Shown here: positions 34,883 through 43,161 of the stretch, piece after piece
Position numbering within the stretch: the stretch's first letter is position 1
Layout of the letters: each line of letters begins with the position of its first letter
Source of the DNA: Halovivax cerinus
GTDB lineage: Archaea > Halobacteriota > Halobacteria > Halobacteriales > Natrialbaceae
Length of the DNA: 64,000 nucleotides
Assembly: GCF_024498195.1 (NCBI RefSeq)
Contig: NZ_CP101824.1
Span: 124,001-188,000, forward strand
Reading direction: 5' to 3'
Notes under the pieces: generated by a model
What the model was told of the DNA's origin: nothing
Seen by the model: the letters and a program-made list of their open reading frames with translations, nothing else
The model's database searches: none
Program-made: the position numbers and the translations under genes

Positions 34883-35186
34883 CGTCATCCCGCCGTTCGG
34901 CGAGGTGTTCCCAGATCTCCGTACAGCCGCTCCCGACGGGAACGTCACGGAGATGGGCGGCGGCGTCCGCCCGCTCGTCGCGTTCCTCGTCCGCCCGCTC
35001 GTCGTCCGGCTGCAGATCGCAGTCTCCGTCCGTCCGTTCGTCGGCATCGGTCGTCCGTCCGGCGCGGTCCGCAGACGCGTCTCCACCGCCTGACGCGCCC
35101 GCACCGTCCCATTCGTCCGATCCGTTCGCCCCGTCCGCGCACGGGTCGGCGGCCGAACCCGGTTCCGGATCCGGTTCGCCCGTCAC
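34875..35186 (-). CDS. Small acidic protein upstream of cbiX
   Basis: 103 residues from GTG 35186. Most of it is low-complexity and acidic (Gly/Asp/Glu/Arg). The C-terminal 25 residues, AAHLRDVPVGSGCTEIWEHL, look conserved and include a single Cys in a CTEIWEHL motif. The gene overlaps the cbiX start by 8 bases, so it is probably translationally coupled and belongs to the siroheme operon. No function is known. The alternative is that only the short conserved tail is a functional peptide. Confidence 0.6.
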   Translation of the reverse strand: MTGEPDPEPGSAADPCADGANGSDEWDGAGASGGGDASADRAGRTTDADERTDGDCDLQPDDERADEERDERADAAAHLRDVPVGSGCTEIWEHLAERRDDDA

Positions 35187-35815
35187 GGTCGATCACCATG
35201 GCGGTTCGTATCGTCGGGCGCCGATCTCAGCGGTCGCGTCCTGCAAGGTCGATGCGTCGGCATGGAAGAGCAGTCGCGTCGACCGTCTATAGGAGGTCTC
35301 ACCGCGTCACGTCTGTCCGGCGAACCGCCACCGGGTCGATAATTGCCGCCACCCGCGACGTACCGAGCGGACGATCTGGGAACGAATCCAAAGAAAATAG
35401 GACGCCAATACCGGATCGATCGAGAGTCGACGCAGAGTCGATTCAGAAGCGAAGCCGATACACGAGCGACGCGACGGATTCTGTTCGCTCCATGCGTCGC
35501 CGGCGGACATCCCGTGCGGCCGCCCGAGAATCGACCCGACGAATCGACGCCGGTCGGTTCGAAACAGCCGGACTGTACGGGTCCAAGGCCCGACCGACAC
35601 TCCCCGGTGGCGGGCGACCGTCCGCCGCAGACGGGGCGAGTCGTCGGCAAGTGTTGCCACCGTTTCCAACCCCTGTCAGTTCGTGCCTGGACGCCCAGCT
35701 ACATCCACCGGGCTTGCGATTGGCCGGTCACGATGACTCACGCAGGAGCGATCGAGTCCGTGACCGCAGTACCGTCCGATCGGGAGCTGACGTCGGTCTC
35801 CGGGGTGATCCGGCC
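35187..35815. other. Divergent regulatory region of the siroheme/nitrite reductase locus
   Basis: A 629-base gap between the small acidic gene and nirA. It contains AT-richer patches (gataattgcc at 35338, aaagaaaatag at 35390) and a 28-codon frame (35733-35819) ending in a GTGA overlap with the nirA start. Long frames across the gap are arginine/serine-rich and look like GC shadows. The size suggests regulatory sites for nitrogen or sulfur control, which is inference. Confidence 0.5.
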
Positions 35816-35819
35816 GTGA
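35733..35819 (+). CDS. Possible 28-residue leader ORF coupled to nirA
   Basis: ATG 35733 opens a 28-codon frame (MTHAGAIESVTAVPSD at its start) whose TGA overlaps the nirA GTG start in the sequence GTGA. The same frame is open further upstream, so the start is uncertain. It may be a leader peptide that couples translation, or chance. Confidence 0.3.
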   Translation: MTHAGAIESVTAVPSDRELTSVSGVIRP

Positions 35820-37534
35820 ACGCCGTCGAGGCGTACAAGCGGGAGAAGCACCCGCTCGACGTGATCGAGGACGTACGGGAGTACGCCGAGGCCGGGTTGT
35901 CGTTCGCGGAGATCGAAGCGCGGGCGGGCGACGGCGAGTGGGAGCGGCTGAAGTGGGCCGGCATGTACGCCCACGGGAAGCAGGACGACTACTTCATGCT
36001 GCGGACGAAGGCGCCGGGCGGGTTCGTTACCCCGGAGCAGGCCGAGGTCGTCGGCGAGGTCGCCGACGAGTACGCCACGGCACCCGAGGCGTTCGGCGGC
36101 GAACAGCAAAACGAGCTCTGGGGCGACGCCTTCCTCGACCTCACGACGCGACAGGACTTCCAGATGCACTGGATCGAAGTCGAGGACGTGCCCGAGATCT
36201 GGGAGCGCTACGACGAGGTCGGCCTCTCGACGATCCAGGGTTGTGGCGACTCCGCACGGAACGTGCTCGGCTGTCCCGCCGCCGGGCTGGACGACCACGA
36301 GTGTTTCGACGCCCAGCCGGTCGTCGACGCGGTGACGGACTTCTTCACCGGGAACCGCGAGTACGCGAACCTTCCCCGGAAGTTCAAGATGACAATAACG
36401 GGGTGTAAACACGACTGCGCGCAGTCCCAGATCAACGACGTCGGGCTGACGCCGGCCAAGAAGGACCTCGGCGGGGAGCCCCACTACGGCTTCCACGCCC
36501 GCGTCGGCGGCGGCCTCTCGGACGGGCCGCGGATGGCATCAGATCTCGACGTGTTCGTCCGCCCCGAGGACGCCGTGGAGTTCTGCCGCGCGGTCGCCCA
36601 GACGTTCAAGGAACTCGGCGACCGGACTAACCGGGGCGTCTGCCGGATGCGCTATCTCGTCGAGCAGATGGGACCCGACGCGTTCGAGGACGCCGTCCGG
36701 GACCGGTGTGCTGTCGACCTCCGCGAGCGCGGCGTCGACCGCACCGAGGGCTACGTCGGCGATCACGTCGGCGTTCACGACCAGCGCGAGGACGGCCTCA
36801 CGTACGTCGGCTTCAACGTCGTCGGCGGTCGGATGGGCGGCGACGAGTTCGTCCAGGCCGCCCGCGCCGCCCGAGAGTACGGCACCGACGACGCGTCCAT
36901 CCGACTCGCGACCGACCAGAATTTCCTGATCACCCACGTCCCCGAAGAGAACGTCGATGACTTGCTCGCCGAGCCGTTCGCCGCCGACTACCAGCCCGAT
37001 CCCGGGCCGTTCTCCCGCGGCGCGGTCGGGTGTACGGGCAGCGAGTTCTGCAACTACGGCATCATCGAGACGAAAAAGCGCACGAAACGATGGGCGCGCG
37101 AACTCGACGAGCGGATCGACACCCCCGACGACCTCGAGGTCGTCCGGGTGCACATGTCGGGCTGTTCCGCGTCCTGCGCCCAGCCCCAGATCGCGGATAT
37201 CGGCTTCCGCGGCGAGACCGTGAAGGTCGACGGCGACGAACTCGCCGGGGACGTGACGACCAACGAGGAGGGCGACGCCATCGTGGAGGGCATGGACGTC
37301 GGGCTCGGCGGGGCTCTCGGCGGCGACAACGGCTTCCTCGACTGGGTGGAGACGGCCGTGCCGGCTGCTGCCGTCGTCCCCGCCCTCGAATCGCTCTTCG
37401 AGGCCTACGTCGACGACCGGCTCGACGGCGAACGCTTCTACGAGTGGAGCCGCCGGACTGACAATGAACACTTGCGGACGATCATGCGCCGGGCGGACGC
37501 GCCGGTCTCCCGCGGGGTGGCTCACGATGACTGA
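35816..37534 (+). CDS. nirA: Siroheme-dependent assimilatory nitrite/sulfite reductase
   Basis: 572 residues from GTG 35816, chosen because the family N-terminus (AYKREKHPLDVIEDVREYAEAG) begins there; the huge upstream frame is rejected. The two-fold ferredoxin-like and siroheme domains are seen. The cluster ligands are C406 and C412 (CTGSEFC) and C450 and C454 (CSASC), the Cx5C and Cx3C pattern that bridges 4Fe-4S and siroheme. The enzyme reduces nitrite to ammonia or sulfite to sulfide with six electrons. Sequence alone does not decide which. Its stop overlaps the FrhB-like gene by 8 bases, and siroheme genes lie divergently. Confidence 0.92.
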   Translation: MNAVEAYKREKHPLDVIEDVREYAEAGLSFAEIEARAGDGEWERLKWAGMYAHGKQDDYFMLRTKAPGGFVTPEQAEVVGEVADEYATAPEAFGGEQQNELWGDAFLDLTTRQDFQMHWIEVEDVPEIWERYDEVGLSTIQGCGDSARNVLGCPAAGLDDHECFDAQPVVDAVTDFFTGNREYANLPRKFKMTITGCKHDCAQSQINDVGLTPAKKDLGGEPHYGFHARVGGGLSDGPRMASDLDVFVRPEDAVEFCRAVAQTFKELGDRTNRGVCRMRYLVEQMGPDAFEDAVRDRCAVDLRERGVDRTEGYVGDHVGVHDQREDGLTYVGFNVVGGRMGGDEFVQAARAAREYGTDDASIRLATDQNFLITHVPEENVDDLLAEPFAADYQPDPGPFSRGAVGCTGSEFCNYGIIETKKRTKRWARELDERIDTPDDLEVVRVHMSGCSASCAQPQIADIGFRGETVKVDGDELAGDVTTNEEGDAIVEGMDVGLGGALGGDNGFLDWVETAVPAAAVVPALESLFEAYVDDRLDGERFYEWSRRTDNEHLRTIMRRADAPVSRGVAHDD

Positions 37535-38966
37535 GCGCGACGAGCCGGGCGTCCTAGCGGAGCCGACCAATGTCGACGAGCCGACGGACGCTGACGTCCG
37601 GACCGACGGCGGTTCGCGGCCGATTAACGTCGACGAATCGGGGAATCTCGGCGACGTCGCGTTCACCGAGCCCGCGGTCGGGCAAAGTCAGGACGTGGAC
37701 AGTCCGGGTGCGGATCCGACGGCCAGACCCGGCGTGCCTGAGGGTGTCGAACTCGACACGCCCAGCTACGCGATCCGCTCGTCGATGAACGACATCGACA
37801 CGCCGGACGCAAAGACGTGGTTCATGGAACTGGACGAGGCCGTCATCGAGGCGGATCGCTGTATCCAGTGTGGGACCTGCGTCGCGGCCTGTCCGTCGGA
37901 TTCCATCGGGATCGGCGACGACGGGAAACCGGAGCTGGTGAAGATGTGCACCGGCTGTTCGATGTGCTGGGACTTCTGTCCGCGGGGCGGGCTGCGCTAC
38001 GAGCGCCAGTGGAAGATCACGGGCGGCGACGACAACGTCTCCGGCGCCGGCGACCCCATCACGGAGTTCTCCGCGCGGGTCACCGAAGACTGGCGCCGCG
38101 GTGCCCAGGACGGCGGCGTCGTCACGTCGATCCTCTCGCACCTGCTCGACGCGGGCGAGATCGACGGCGCGCTCGTCGCCACCGAGTCCGACGAGGATCC
38201 CTGGAAGGCCGAATCCGTCCTGGCGACGACCCGCGAGGAACTGATCGAGAGTGCCGGGTCGTTCTACAACCAGACGATGGCCCTGGGCACCCTCGACCTC
38301 TCGCGGTGGGAGCACAAGCTGCCCGACAGAGATCCCGCGGACCTCAGCCTCGCCGTCGTCGGCACGCCCTGCGAGATCGAGGGGATCCGCGCGCTGCAGG
38401 ACTTCGACTGGGACCTGCAGGCCCAGGAGGCGGGCCTCCAAGCCGTCGAGTACCGCATCGCGCTCATGTGTACGAAAAACTTCAACTACCAGCGGCTCCT
38501 CGGCGACGAACTCGAATCGAAACGAGGGATCTCGCCCGACGAGATCGGCAAGATGGACGTCATCGAGGGCGAGATGCGCGTCTACGACGAGGATCTGGAG
38601 CCCCTCCTCGCGGAGGACGTCGCGGACTTCCACGACGCCACGCTGAAGGGCTGTGACGAGTGCGCCGACTTCACCGGCTACACGGCGGACCTGACCGTCG
38701 GCTCCGTCGGTTCCTCCGACGAGTTCTCCTCCGTCATCGTCCGCACCGAACGCGGCCTGCAGGCGTGGGAACTCGCCGAGCCCGACCTCGAGTACCACGA
38801 TCTCGAGGACCGAAGCGCCATCGGAAAACTCCAGAGCTGGGACAAGAAGCAGGCGTTCGAGTCGCTCGAACGGCCGTTCGACCCCGACGCACCGCGGTTC
38901 ATCGAGTACGCCGACCACGCCGAGTGGTACGAGACCGAACTGAACCCCCACGAAGCGGATCACTGA
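37527..38966 (+). CDS. FrhB-like Fe-S flavoprotein (F420 hydrogenase beta family)
   Basis: 479 residues. After a disordered acidic N-terminus of about 85 residues come two 4Fe-4S motifs, CIQCGTCVAACP (C112-C122) and CTGCSMCWDFCP (C141-C151). Then follow the FrhB/FpoF N- and C-terminal domains (VVTSILSHLLDAGEIDGALV, VGTPCEIEGIRAL, MCTKNF, KGCDECADFT). FrhB proteins hold FAD and exchange electrons with F420. Translational overlap with the siroheme reductase suggests it is that enzyme's electron input module, as in the single-chain F420-dependent sulfite reductase Fsr of methanogens. This partner role is inferred. Confidence 0.88.
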   Translation: MTERDEPGVLAEPTNVDEPTDADVRTDGGSRPINVDESGNLGDVAFTEPAVGQSQDVDSPGADPTARPGVPEGVELDTPSYAIRSSMNDIDTPDAKTWFMELDEAVIEADRCIQCGTCVAACPSDSIGIGDDGKPELVKMCTGCSMCWDFCPRGGLRYERQWKITGGDDNVSGAGDPITEFSARVTEDWRRGAQDGGVVTSILSHLLDAGEIDGALVATESDEDPWKAESVLATTREELIESAGSFYNQTMALGTLDLSRWEHKLPDRDPADLSLAVVGTPCEIEGIRALQDFDWDLQAQEAGLQAVEYRIALMCTKNFNYQRLLGDELESKRGISPDEIGKMDVIEGEMRVYDEDLEPLLAEDVADFHDATLKGCDECADFTGYTADLTVGSVGSSDEFSSVIVRTERGLQAWELAEPDLEYHDLEDRSAIGKLQSWDKKQAFESLERPFDPDAPRFIEYADHAEWYETELNPHEADH

Positions 38967-39131
38967 GAGAGCGCCGGCGACCGGTCGATCTGCCGCGTCG
39001 TGTCCGCGTATCCGAGAACTGGCGGACCCCGTGCCAGACTCGACCCACGTTTGCAGAGTTTCTGCCGCAAATATTGCTCAGAATTGGACGTTTATACTAT
39101 TCACTATCCGCGATATGCGACGAACACGCTG

Positions 39132-39138
39132 GTTTTAT
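39132..39138 (+). promoter_or_regulatory. TATA-like box of the aconitase gene
   Basis: TTTTATG, 29-35 bases before ATG 39167. A second AT-rich box (tttatactat, 39091-39100) lies farther upstream, so two transcription starts are possible. Confidence 0.55.
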
Positions 39139-39166
39139 GCCCCCTCACGGCCGATTTCGTGGTGCT

Positions 39167-41137
39167 ATGGGACAAACGCTCACCGAAAAGATTCTCGATG
39201 ACCACCTCGTCGAGGGCGACCTCCAGACGGGCGAGGAGATCGGTATCGAGATCGATCAGGTACTCACACAGGACACCACGGGAACGATGGTCTGGCTACA
39301 GTTCGAGGCGATGGGGCTGGACGAGGTCCAGACCGAGATCGCCGCCCAGTACTGCGACCACCAGACCTACCAGTTCGACTTCAAGAACACCGACGACCAC
39401 CGCTTCCTGCGCTCCGCTGCCGGCACCTACGGCGCCCACTTCTCTCGCCCCGGCAACGGTATCTGTCACAACGTCCACCGGGAGAACTTCGCCGCCCCCG
39501 GCAAGACGCTGCTCGGTTCCGACTCCCACACCCCCACGCCGGGCGGCCTCGGCGAACTCGCCATCGGCGCCGGCGGGATCGACGTCACCGTCGCGATGGG
39601 CGGTGCGCCGTACTACATCGAGATGCCCGAAGTCGTCAACGTTCGCCTCGAAGGCGAACTGCCCGACTGGGCGACCGCGAAGGACGTCATCCTCGAACTC
39701 CTGCGACGCCTCACCGTGAAGGGCGGCGTCGGCAAGATTCTGGAGTACACGGGCCCGGGCGTCGAGACGCTCACCGCCCCCGAGCGGATGACGATCACGA
39801 ACATGGGCACCGAACTCGGTGCGACCTCCTCTATCTTCCCGACGGACGAACAGACCGAGGACTACTTAGAACGCGTCGGCCGCGGCGGCGAGTACGTCCC
39901 GCTCCAGCCCGACGACGACGCCGAGTACGACGACGAGATCGTCGTCGACCTCTCGGACCTCGAACCGCTGATCGCAGAGCCGTCGATGCCGGACAAGGTC
40001 GTCCCCGTCAGCGAAGTCGCCGGCACCGACGTCGACCAGGTCATCGTCGGCTCCTGTACGAACGGCGCCTACGAGGACGTCCTCCCGGCCGCGAAGATGC
40101 TCGAGGGTCGCGAGGTCAACAAGAAGACCGAGATGATCGTCGCTCCCGGCTCGAAGCAGGCCTCGGAACTGCTCGCCCGACAGGGCTGGGTCGCGGAGAT
40201 GATGGCCGCCGGCGTCAACTTCTCCGAGGCGACCTGCGGCGCCTGCATCGGCATCGGCCACGTCCCGGCCTCCGACTCCGTCTCGGTGCGAACCTTCAAC
40301 CGCAACTTCGAGGGTCGTTCCGGCATCGAGGACGACAACGTCTACCTCTGCTCGCCGGAAGTCGCCGCCGCTGCCGCGCTCAAAGGCGAGATCGTCGATC
40401 CACGCGACCTGTCCGACGAACTCGGCGACCTCGAGGCGCCCGGCTTCGAACTCGCCGAGGAGTACGACGCCTCGAAGGCCGACCTCATCACCCCCGACGA
40501 GGCCGTCGACGACGAGCTCGTCAAGGGCCCGAACATCGGCGAGGTACCCCTGCGCGACGGGATCGACGAGGACATCGCGGGTGAGGTCCTGCTCAAGATG
40601 GACGACAACATCACGACGGACCACATCATCCCCGCGACGCAGGACATCCTGATGTACCGCTCGAACATCGACAAGCTCTCCGAGTTCACCCTCAGCCGCG
40701 TCGACGAGACGTTCGCCGACCGCGCGGCCGAGGCCGACGGCGGCGTCCTGCTCGCCGGCGAGAACTACGGGCAGGGCTCCTCGCGCGAACACGCCGCGAT
40801 GTGCCCGATGCACCTGGGCGTCGAGGCCGTCCTCGCCCAGAGCTTCGCCCGGATCCACCGCGCGAACCTCTTCAACTTCGGCATCGTCCCGCTCGTCATC
40901 GACGAGGACGCCTACGACGGCATCGACCAGGGCGACGAGGTCGAGATCGTCGAGGACGTCGAATCCGGCGTCTCCGAGGGTCGCTCGGAGTTCACCGTGA
41001 CGGTCAACGGCGACGAGGAGTACACCGCGACGCTCGACGCCTCCCAGCGCGAGCGCGACATCCTCGCCGCCGGCGGCAAGCTCTCCTGGACCAAAGCGCA
41101 GGCCGAGGAGGGCGGGGCCGCCACCGCAGACGACTGA
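39167..41137 (+). CDS. acn: Aconitate hydratase
   Basis: 656 residues from ATG 39167. The three cluster cysteines are in GSCTNG and CGACIG, and the swivel domain has DDNITTDHIIPA and NYGQGSSREHAAM (substrate-binding Arg/Ser). The length and domain order match the shorter mitochondrial-like aconitases common in haloarchaea rather than the 900-residue AcnA type. It isomerises citrate to isocitrate in the TCA cycle using a labile 4Fe-4S cluster, in the cytoplasm. It is a single gene with its own promoter. Confidence 0.96.
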   Translation: MGQTLTEKILDDHLVEGDLQTGEEIGIEIDQVLTQDTTGTMVWLQFEAMGLDEVQTEIAAQYCDHQTYQFDFKNTDDHRFLRSAAGTYGAHFSRPGNGICHNVHRENFAAPGKTLLGSDSHTPTPGGLGELAIGAGGIDVTVAMGGAPYYIEMPEVVNVRLEGELPDWATAKDVILELLRRLTVKGGVGKILEYTGPGVETLTAPERMTITNMGTELGATSSIFPTDEQTEDYLERVGRGGEYVPLQPDDDAEYDDEIVVDLSDLEPLIAEPSMPDKVVPVSEVAGTDVDQVIVGSCTNGAYEDVLPAAKMLEGREVNKKTEMIVAPGSKQASELLARQGWVAEMMAAGVNFSEATCGACIGIGHVPASDSVSVRTFNRNFEGRSGIEDDNVYLCSPEVAAAAALKGEIVDPRDLSDELGDLEAPGFELAEEYDASKADLITPDEAVDDELVKGPNIGEVPLRDGIDEDIAGEVLLKMDDNITTDHIIPATQDILMYRSNIDKLSEFTLSRVDETFADRAAEADGGVLLAGENYGQGSSREHAAMCPMHLGVEAVLAQSFARIHRANLFNFGIVPLVIDEDAYDGIDQGDEVEIVEDVESGVSEGRSEFTVTVNGDEEYTATLDASQRERDILAAGGKLSWTKAQAEEGGAATADD

Positions 41138-41256
41138 GGCGATTCTCGTTTTCGGATTCGGCCACGGGCCGCAGCATCCGCACGGTCCACTGTGTTCGGC
41201 CGACTGTATCGTAGGCGTGGATCGAGATCCTCGATATCTGCGTGACATCGCGTTCC

Positions 41257-42210
41257 TCAGGAGTCTCGGCTCGGGAGCGACACGGTGACGACCGAAACCG
41301 TGTCGGCGATGTCTTCTTCGCCGAGGGCGATCGCGTAGGACGAGTGAGCCGAGGAGCCTGTGCTCGGTCCGTCCTCGAGGGTGCGAGTGACGGCAGTGAC
41401 GTCGGGAGTCGTTTCGACTGAGAGGGAAGCCGGTGGGCGATCAGCGAGCGCCGAGAGAGGCTCGTCGACCGCCCAGGACAACGACTCGTCGACGCCATCG
41501 TCGGATGGCCCGGCCACGGAGACGGTCGGGCGTGCGATCGACGGCGTCGGTTCGACGACGAGTACCAGCCGCCCGGGACGGCGCGAGGGAAAGGCCGTAC
41601 AGTCGCGCCGCACTCCCCTCGTGCGATCGGAGACGACGAGCGAGACGGTATCCGATCGATCGCACCGATAGAGTGAGAGGAGGTAGGCCCGGTCCGTGAC
41701 CCTCGCAAACGGTGCCGCGTCGACGGTGATCGACCGCCGTGCCTCCGCAGTCGTCGTACCGGTGACCGTCCGGGCCCGGATCCGAATCGCGTCGGTGACG
41801 GTCGTCTCGTCATCGCCAGGCGACACGGCGACCGTGTGCGCGGTCCCTGGCTCGATAGCGGTAAGTTCGAGCGATCGGGTGCTCTCACAGAGACAGCCCT
41901 CCGGCGCGGCGCGTCGAAATCCCAGTCGGTGGCTCGCCGAATCGAGAGTGACGGTGACGGCCGTCGACAGCTGGTTGGCGACAGCAAACGTCGCCGGCGC
42001 CGGCCGCGCCCGGTCGGTCTCGAAGAGCTGTCCGGCCGTCACGATGCCGTCTCCGTCTTCGATGAGACCGAGGTACGCGTCGGCGTCGTCAGCGACGGCG
42101 ATCGGACTTTCGCGCTCGATTTCCGAGGTTGGCGAGCCGAGCGATCGGGTGAGCAAGAGCGTTCCCGACCCGACCAGCCCCATCGTCGCGGCACGTCTCG
42201 TGTAATTCAC
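41257..42210 (-). CDS. Exported DUF1102-like surface protein
   Basis: 317 residues. The N-terminus MNYTRRAATMGLVGSGTLLLTRSLG is a signal sequence with paired arginines. Soon after comes PIAVADDADAYLGL, the strand-plus-turn motif seen at the mature start of the two DUF1102 proteins across the divergent promoter. The rest is beta-rich. No lipobox or membrane anchor is visible at the end (VSVVTVSLPSRDS). It overlaps the stop of the upstream regulator by 4 bases, so the two form one operon. It is probably a third subunit or cap of the same surface structure. Confidence 0.75.
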   Translation of the reverse strand: MNYTRRAATMGLVGSGTLLLTRSLGSPTSEIERESPIAVADDADAYLGLIEDGDGIVTAGQLFETDRARPAPATFAVANQLSTAVTVTLDSASHRLGFRRAAPEGCLCESTRSLELTAIEPGTAHTVAVSPGDDETTVTDAIRIRARTVTGTTTAEARRSITVDAAPFARVTDRAYLLSLYRCDRSDTVSLVVSDRTRGVRRDCTAFPSRRPGRLVLVVEPTPSIARPTVSVAGPSDDGVDESLSWAVDEPLSALADRPPASLSVETTPDVTAVTRTLEDGPSTGSSAHSSYAIALGEEDIADTVSVVTVSLPSRDS

Positions 42211-42839
42211 GGTCGATCACCCTCGTATCCGATGTCGATCGGGTCCTCGTCGATCCCGAGCCGGGACCGTCGCGAGTAGAACCGGTGTGCGAGCGCGAAC
42301 ACGCCGAACGACACGACGGCGAAGACGGAGCCCCCGTACGGTGGAAGCACCGAAAACGGGAACACCGAGAGGGCCGAGGCGGTGATGACGAGTCCGGAGA
42401 ACACGGCCAGGCCGAGGTAGTAATCGCTCCAGGGGTGGTCCCGTCCGTGGACGACATCCATGTAAATCTCGACGTCTTCGAGCGCGGGCGTCGGCGTGAC
42501 CGTCCCCCGCTCACGATCGAACGAGACGACGCCCGATTTATCGAGTTTCGGCAAATGTGATTGCTGTAGCGCCGTGTAAACACGTTTTCTATCGGAACTC
42601 GACACCTCCTCGTAGTCGAGGCCGTCCTCCCACGCCGCGATCTCCTGTGAAAGCGTGCCGATCTCGAGTGGTTCGTCCTCGCGGACGAGCGCGTGGAGGA
42701 TGTGACGCCGTCGCTTGTTTGCCAGCAGTTCGAACAGTTCACCCTCGGTCAGGTGATCGTCTGGCGACGGTTGTGCCCCTGCCCTGGCGTGTGTGTCACG
42801 AATTGCGCTTCCCATTCGAAGAAAAAGAGTACGATGCAT
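42207..42839 (-). CDS. Membrane-anchored winged-helix regulator (DUF7344-like)
   Basis: 210 residues from ATG 42839, 29-36 bases after the TATA box; ATG 42815 is the other choice. The N-terminal winged helix reads LFELLANKRRRHILHALV, then IGTLSQEIAAWEDG and KRVYTALQQSHLPKLDKSGVV, the haloarchaeal DUF7344 type. Two hydrophobic helices follow near the end (LGLAVFSGLVITASALSVF and GSVFAVVSFGVFALAHRF). A DNA-binding domain tethered to the membrane could sense the state of the envelope. Position at the head of the divergent surface-protein cluster suggests it controls that cluster. Confidence 0.85.
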   Translation of the reverse strand: MHRTLFLRMGSAIRDTHARAGAQPSPDDHLTEGELFELLANKRRRHILHALVREDEPLEIGTLSQEIAAWEDGLDYEEVSSSDRKRVYTALQQSHLPKLDKSGVVSFDRERGTVTPTPALEDVEIYMDVVHGRDHPWSDYYLGLAVFSGLVITASALSVFPFSVLPPYGGSVFAVVSFGVFALAHRFYSRRSRLGIDEDPIDIGYEGDRP

Positions 42840-42867
42840 ACCATAAACGTACGTGATTATCTCATTG

Positions 42868-42875
42868 TATAAATT
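42868..42875 (-). promoter_or_regulatory. TATA box of the DUF7344 regulator operon
   Basis: TATAAATT within a strongly AT-rich stretch (about 42835-42955). It is placed 29-36 bases before ATG 42839 on the minus strand, supporting that start and a leaderless transcript. Confidence 0.65.
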
Positions 42876-43009
42876 ACAACTGATAGCTGTATACTGTCTA
42901 TTGATATTCGATAAATTTCTCACTTACCGCCAGTATTCCTCGAAATTCCGCTGTTCGAGTGACGTCGAGAGCGTGCACGGTGTGGACCGGATCCGACTAT
43001 CACGAGTCG

Positions 43010-43077
43010 TTGACTGTCGGTCAATCGATCGTATCGGGCGACCGGCTGCGTACAGTCCGCCGTTGACTACCGGTCAA
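43010..43077 (+). promoter_or_regulatory. Candidate operator: two GTTGACT-N3-GGTCAA copies
   Basis: Two copies of GTTGACT, three bases, GGTCAA occur about 52 bases apart, each an imperfect inverted repeat (TTGAC/GTCAA). They lie between the regulator and the DUF1102 genes. The symmetry suits a dimeric winged-helix protein, possibly the divergent DUF7344 protein. Confidence 0.5.
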
Positions 43078-43161
43078 CCCGAACGGGAATTACTTCCACG
43101 ATCGTATTACAATATCACCTGCCAGTATCTGTCGATTCGCCCTTCGAGGGGCGAGATCACC

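Larger units (their letters stand above)
42840..43161. other. AT-rich divergent promoter region of the surface-protein cluster
   Basis: A 322-base gap, unusually AT-rich at 42835-42955 and again at 43095-43130 (attacaatatcacc). It holds the regulator's TATA box and a candidate box for the DUF1102 operon. A near-direct repeat of TTGACT(G/A)(T/C)CGGTCAA lies at 43010-43025 and 43062-43077 (gttgactgtcggtcaat and gttgactaccggtcaac), a possible operator. Confidence 0.6.

Noticed and set aside
34238-35815. A plus-strand frame that would extend nirA to 1098 residues
   Set aside because: The extra 526 residues are arginine/serine-rich shadow sequence over cbiX on the other strand. The reductase family begins at GTG 35816.
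39866-41248. Long minus-strand frame opposite aconitase
   Set aside because: It is antisense to a clear aconitase gene and has the valine/leucine/aspartate/glycine composition typical of GC-rich antisense frames.
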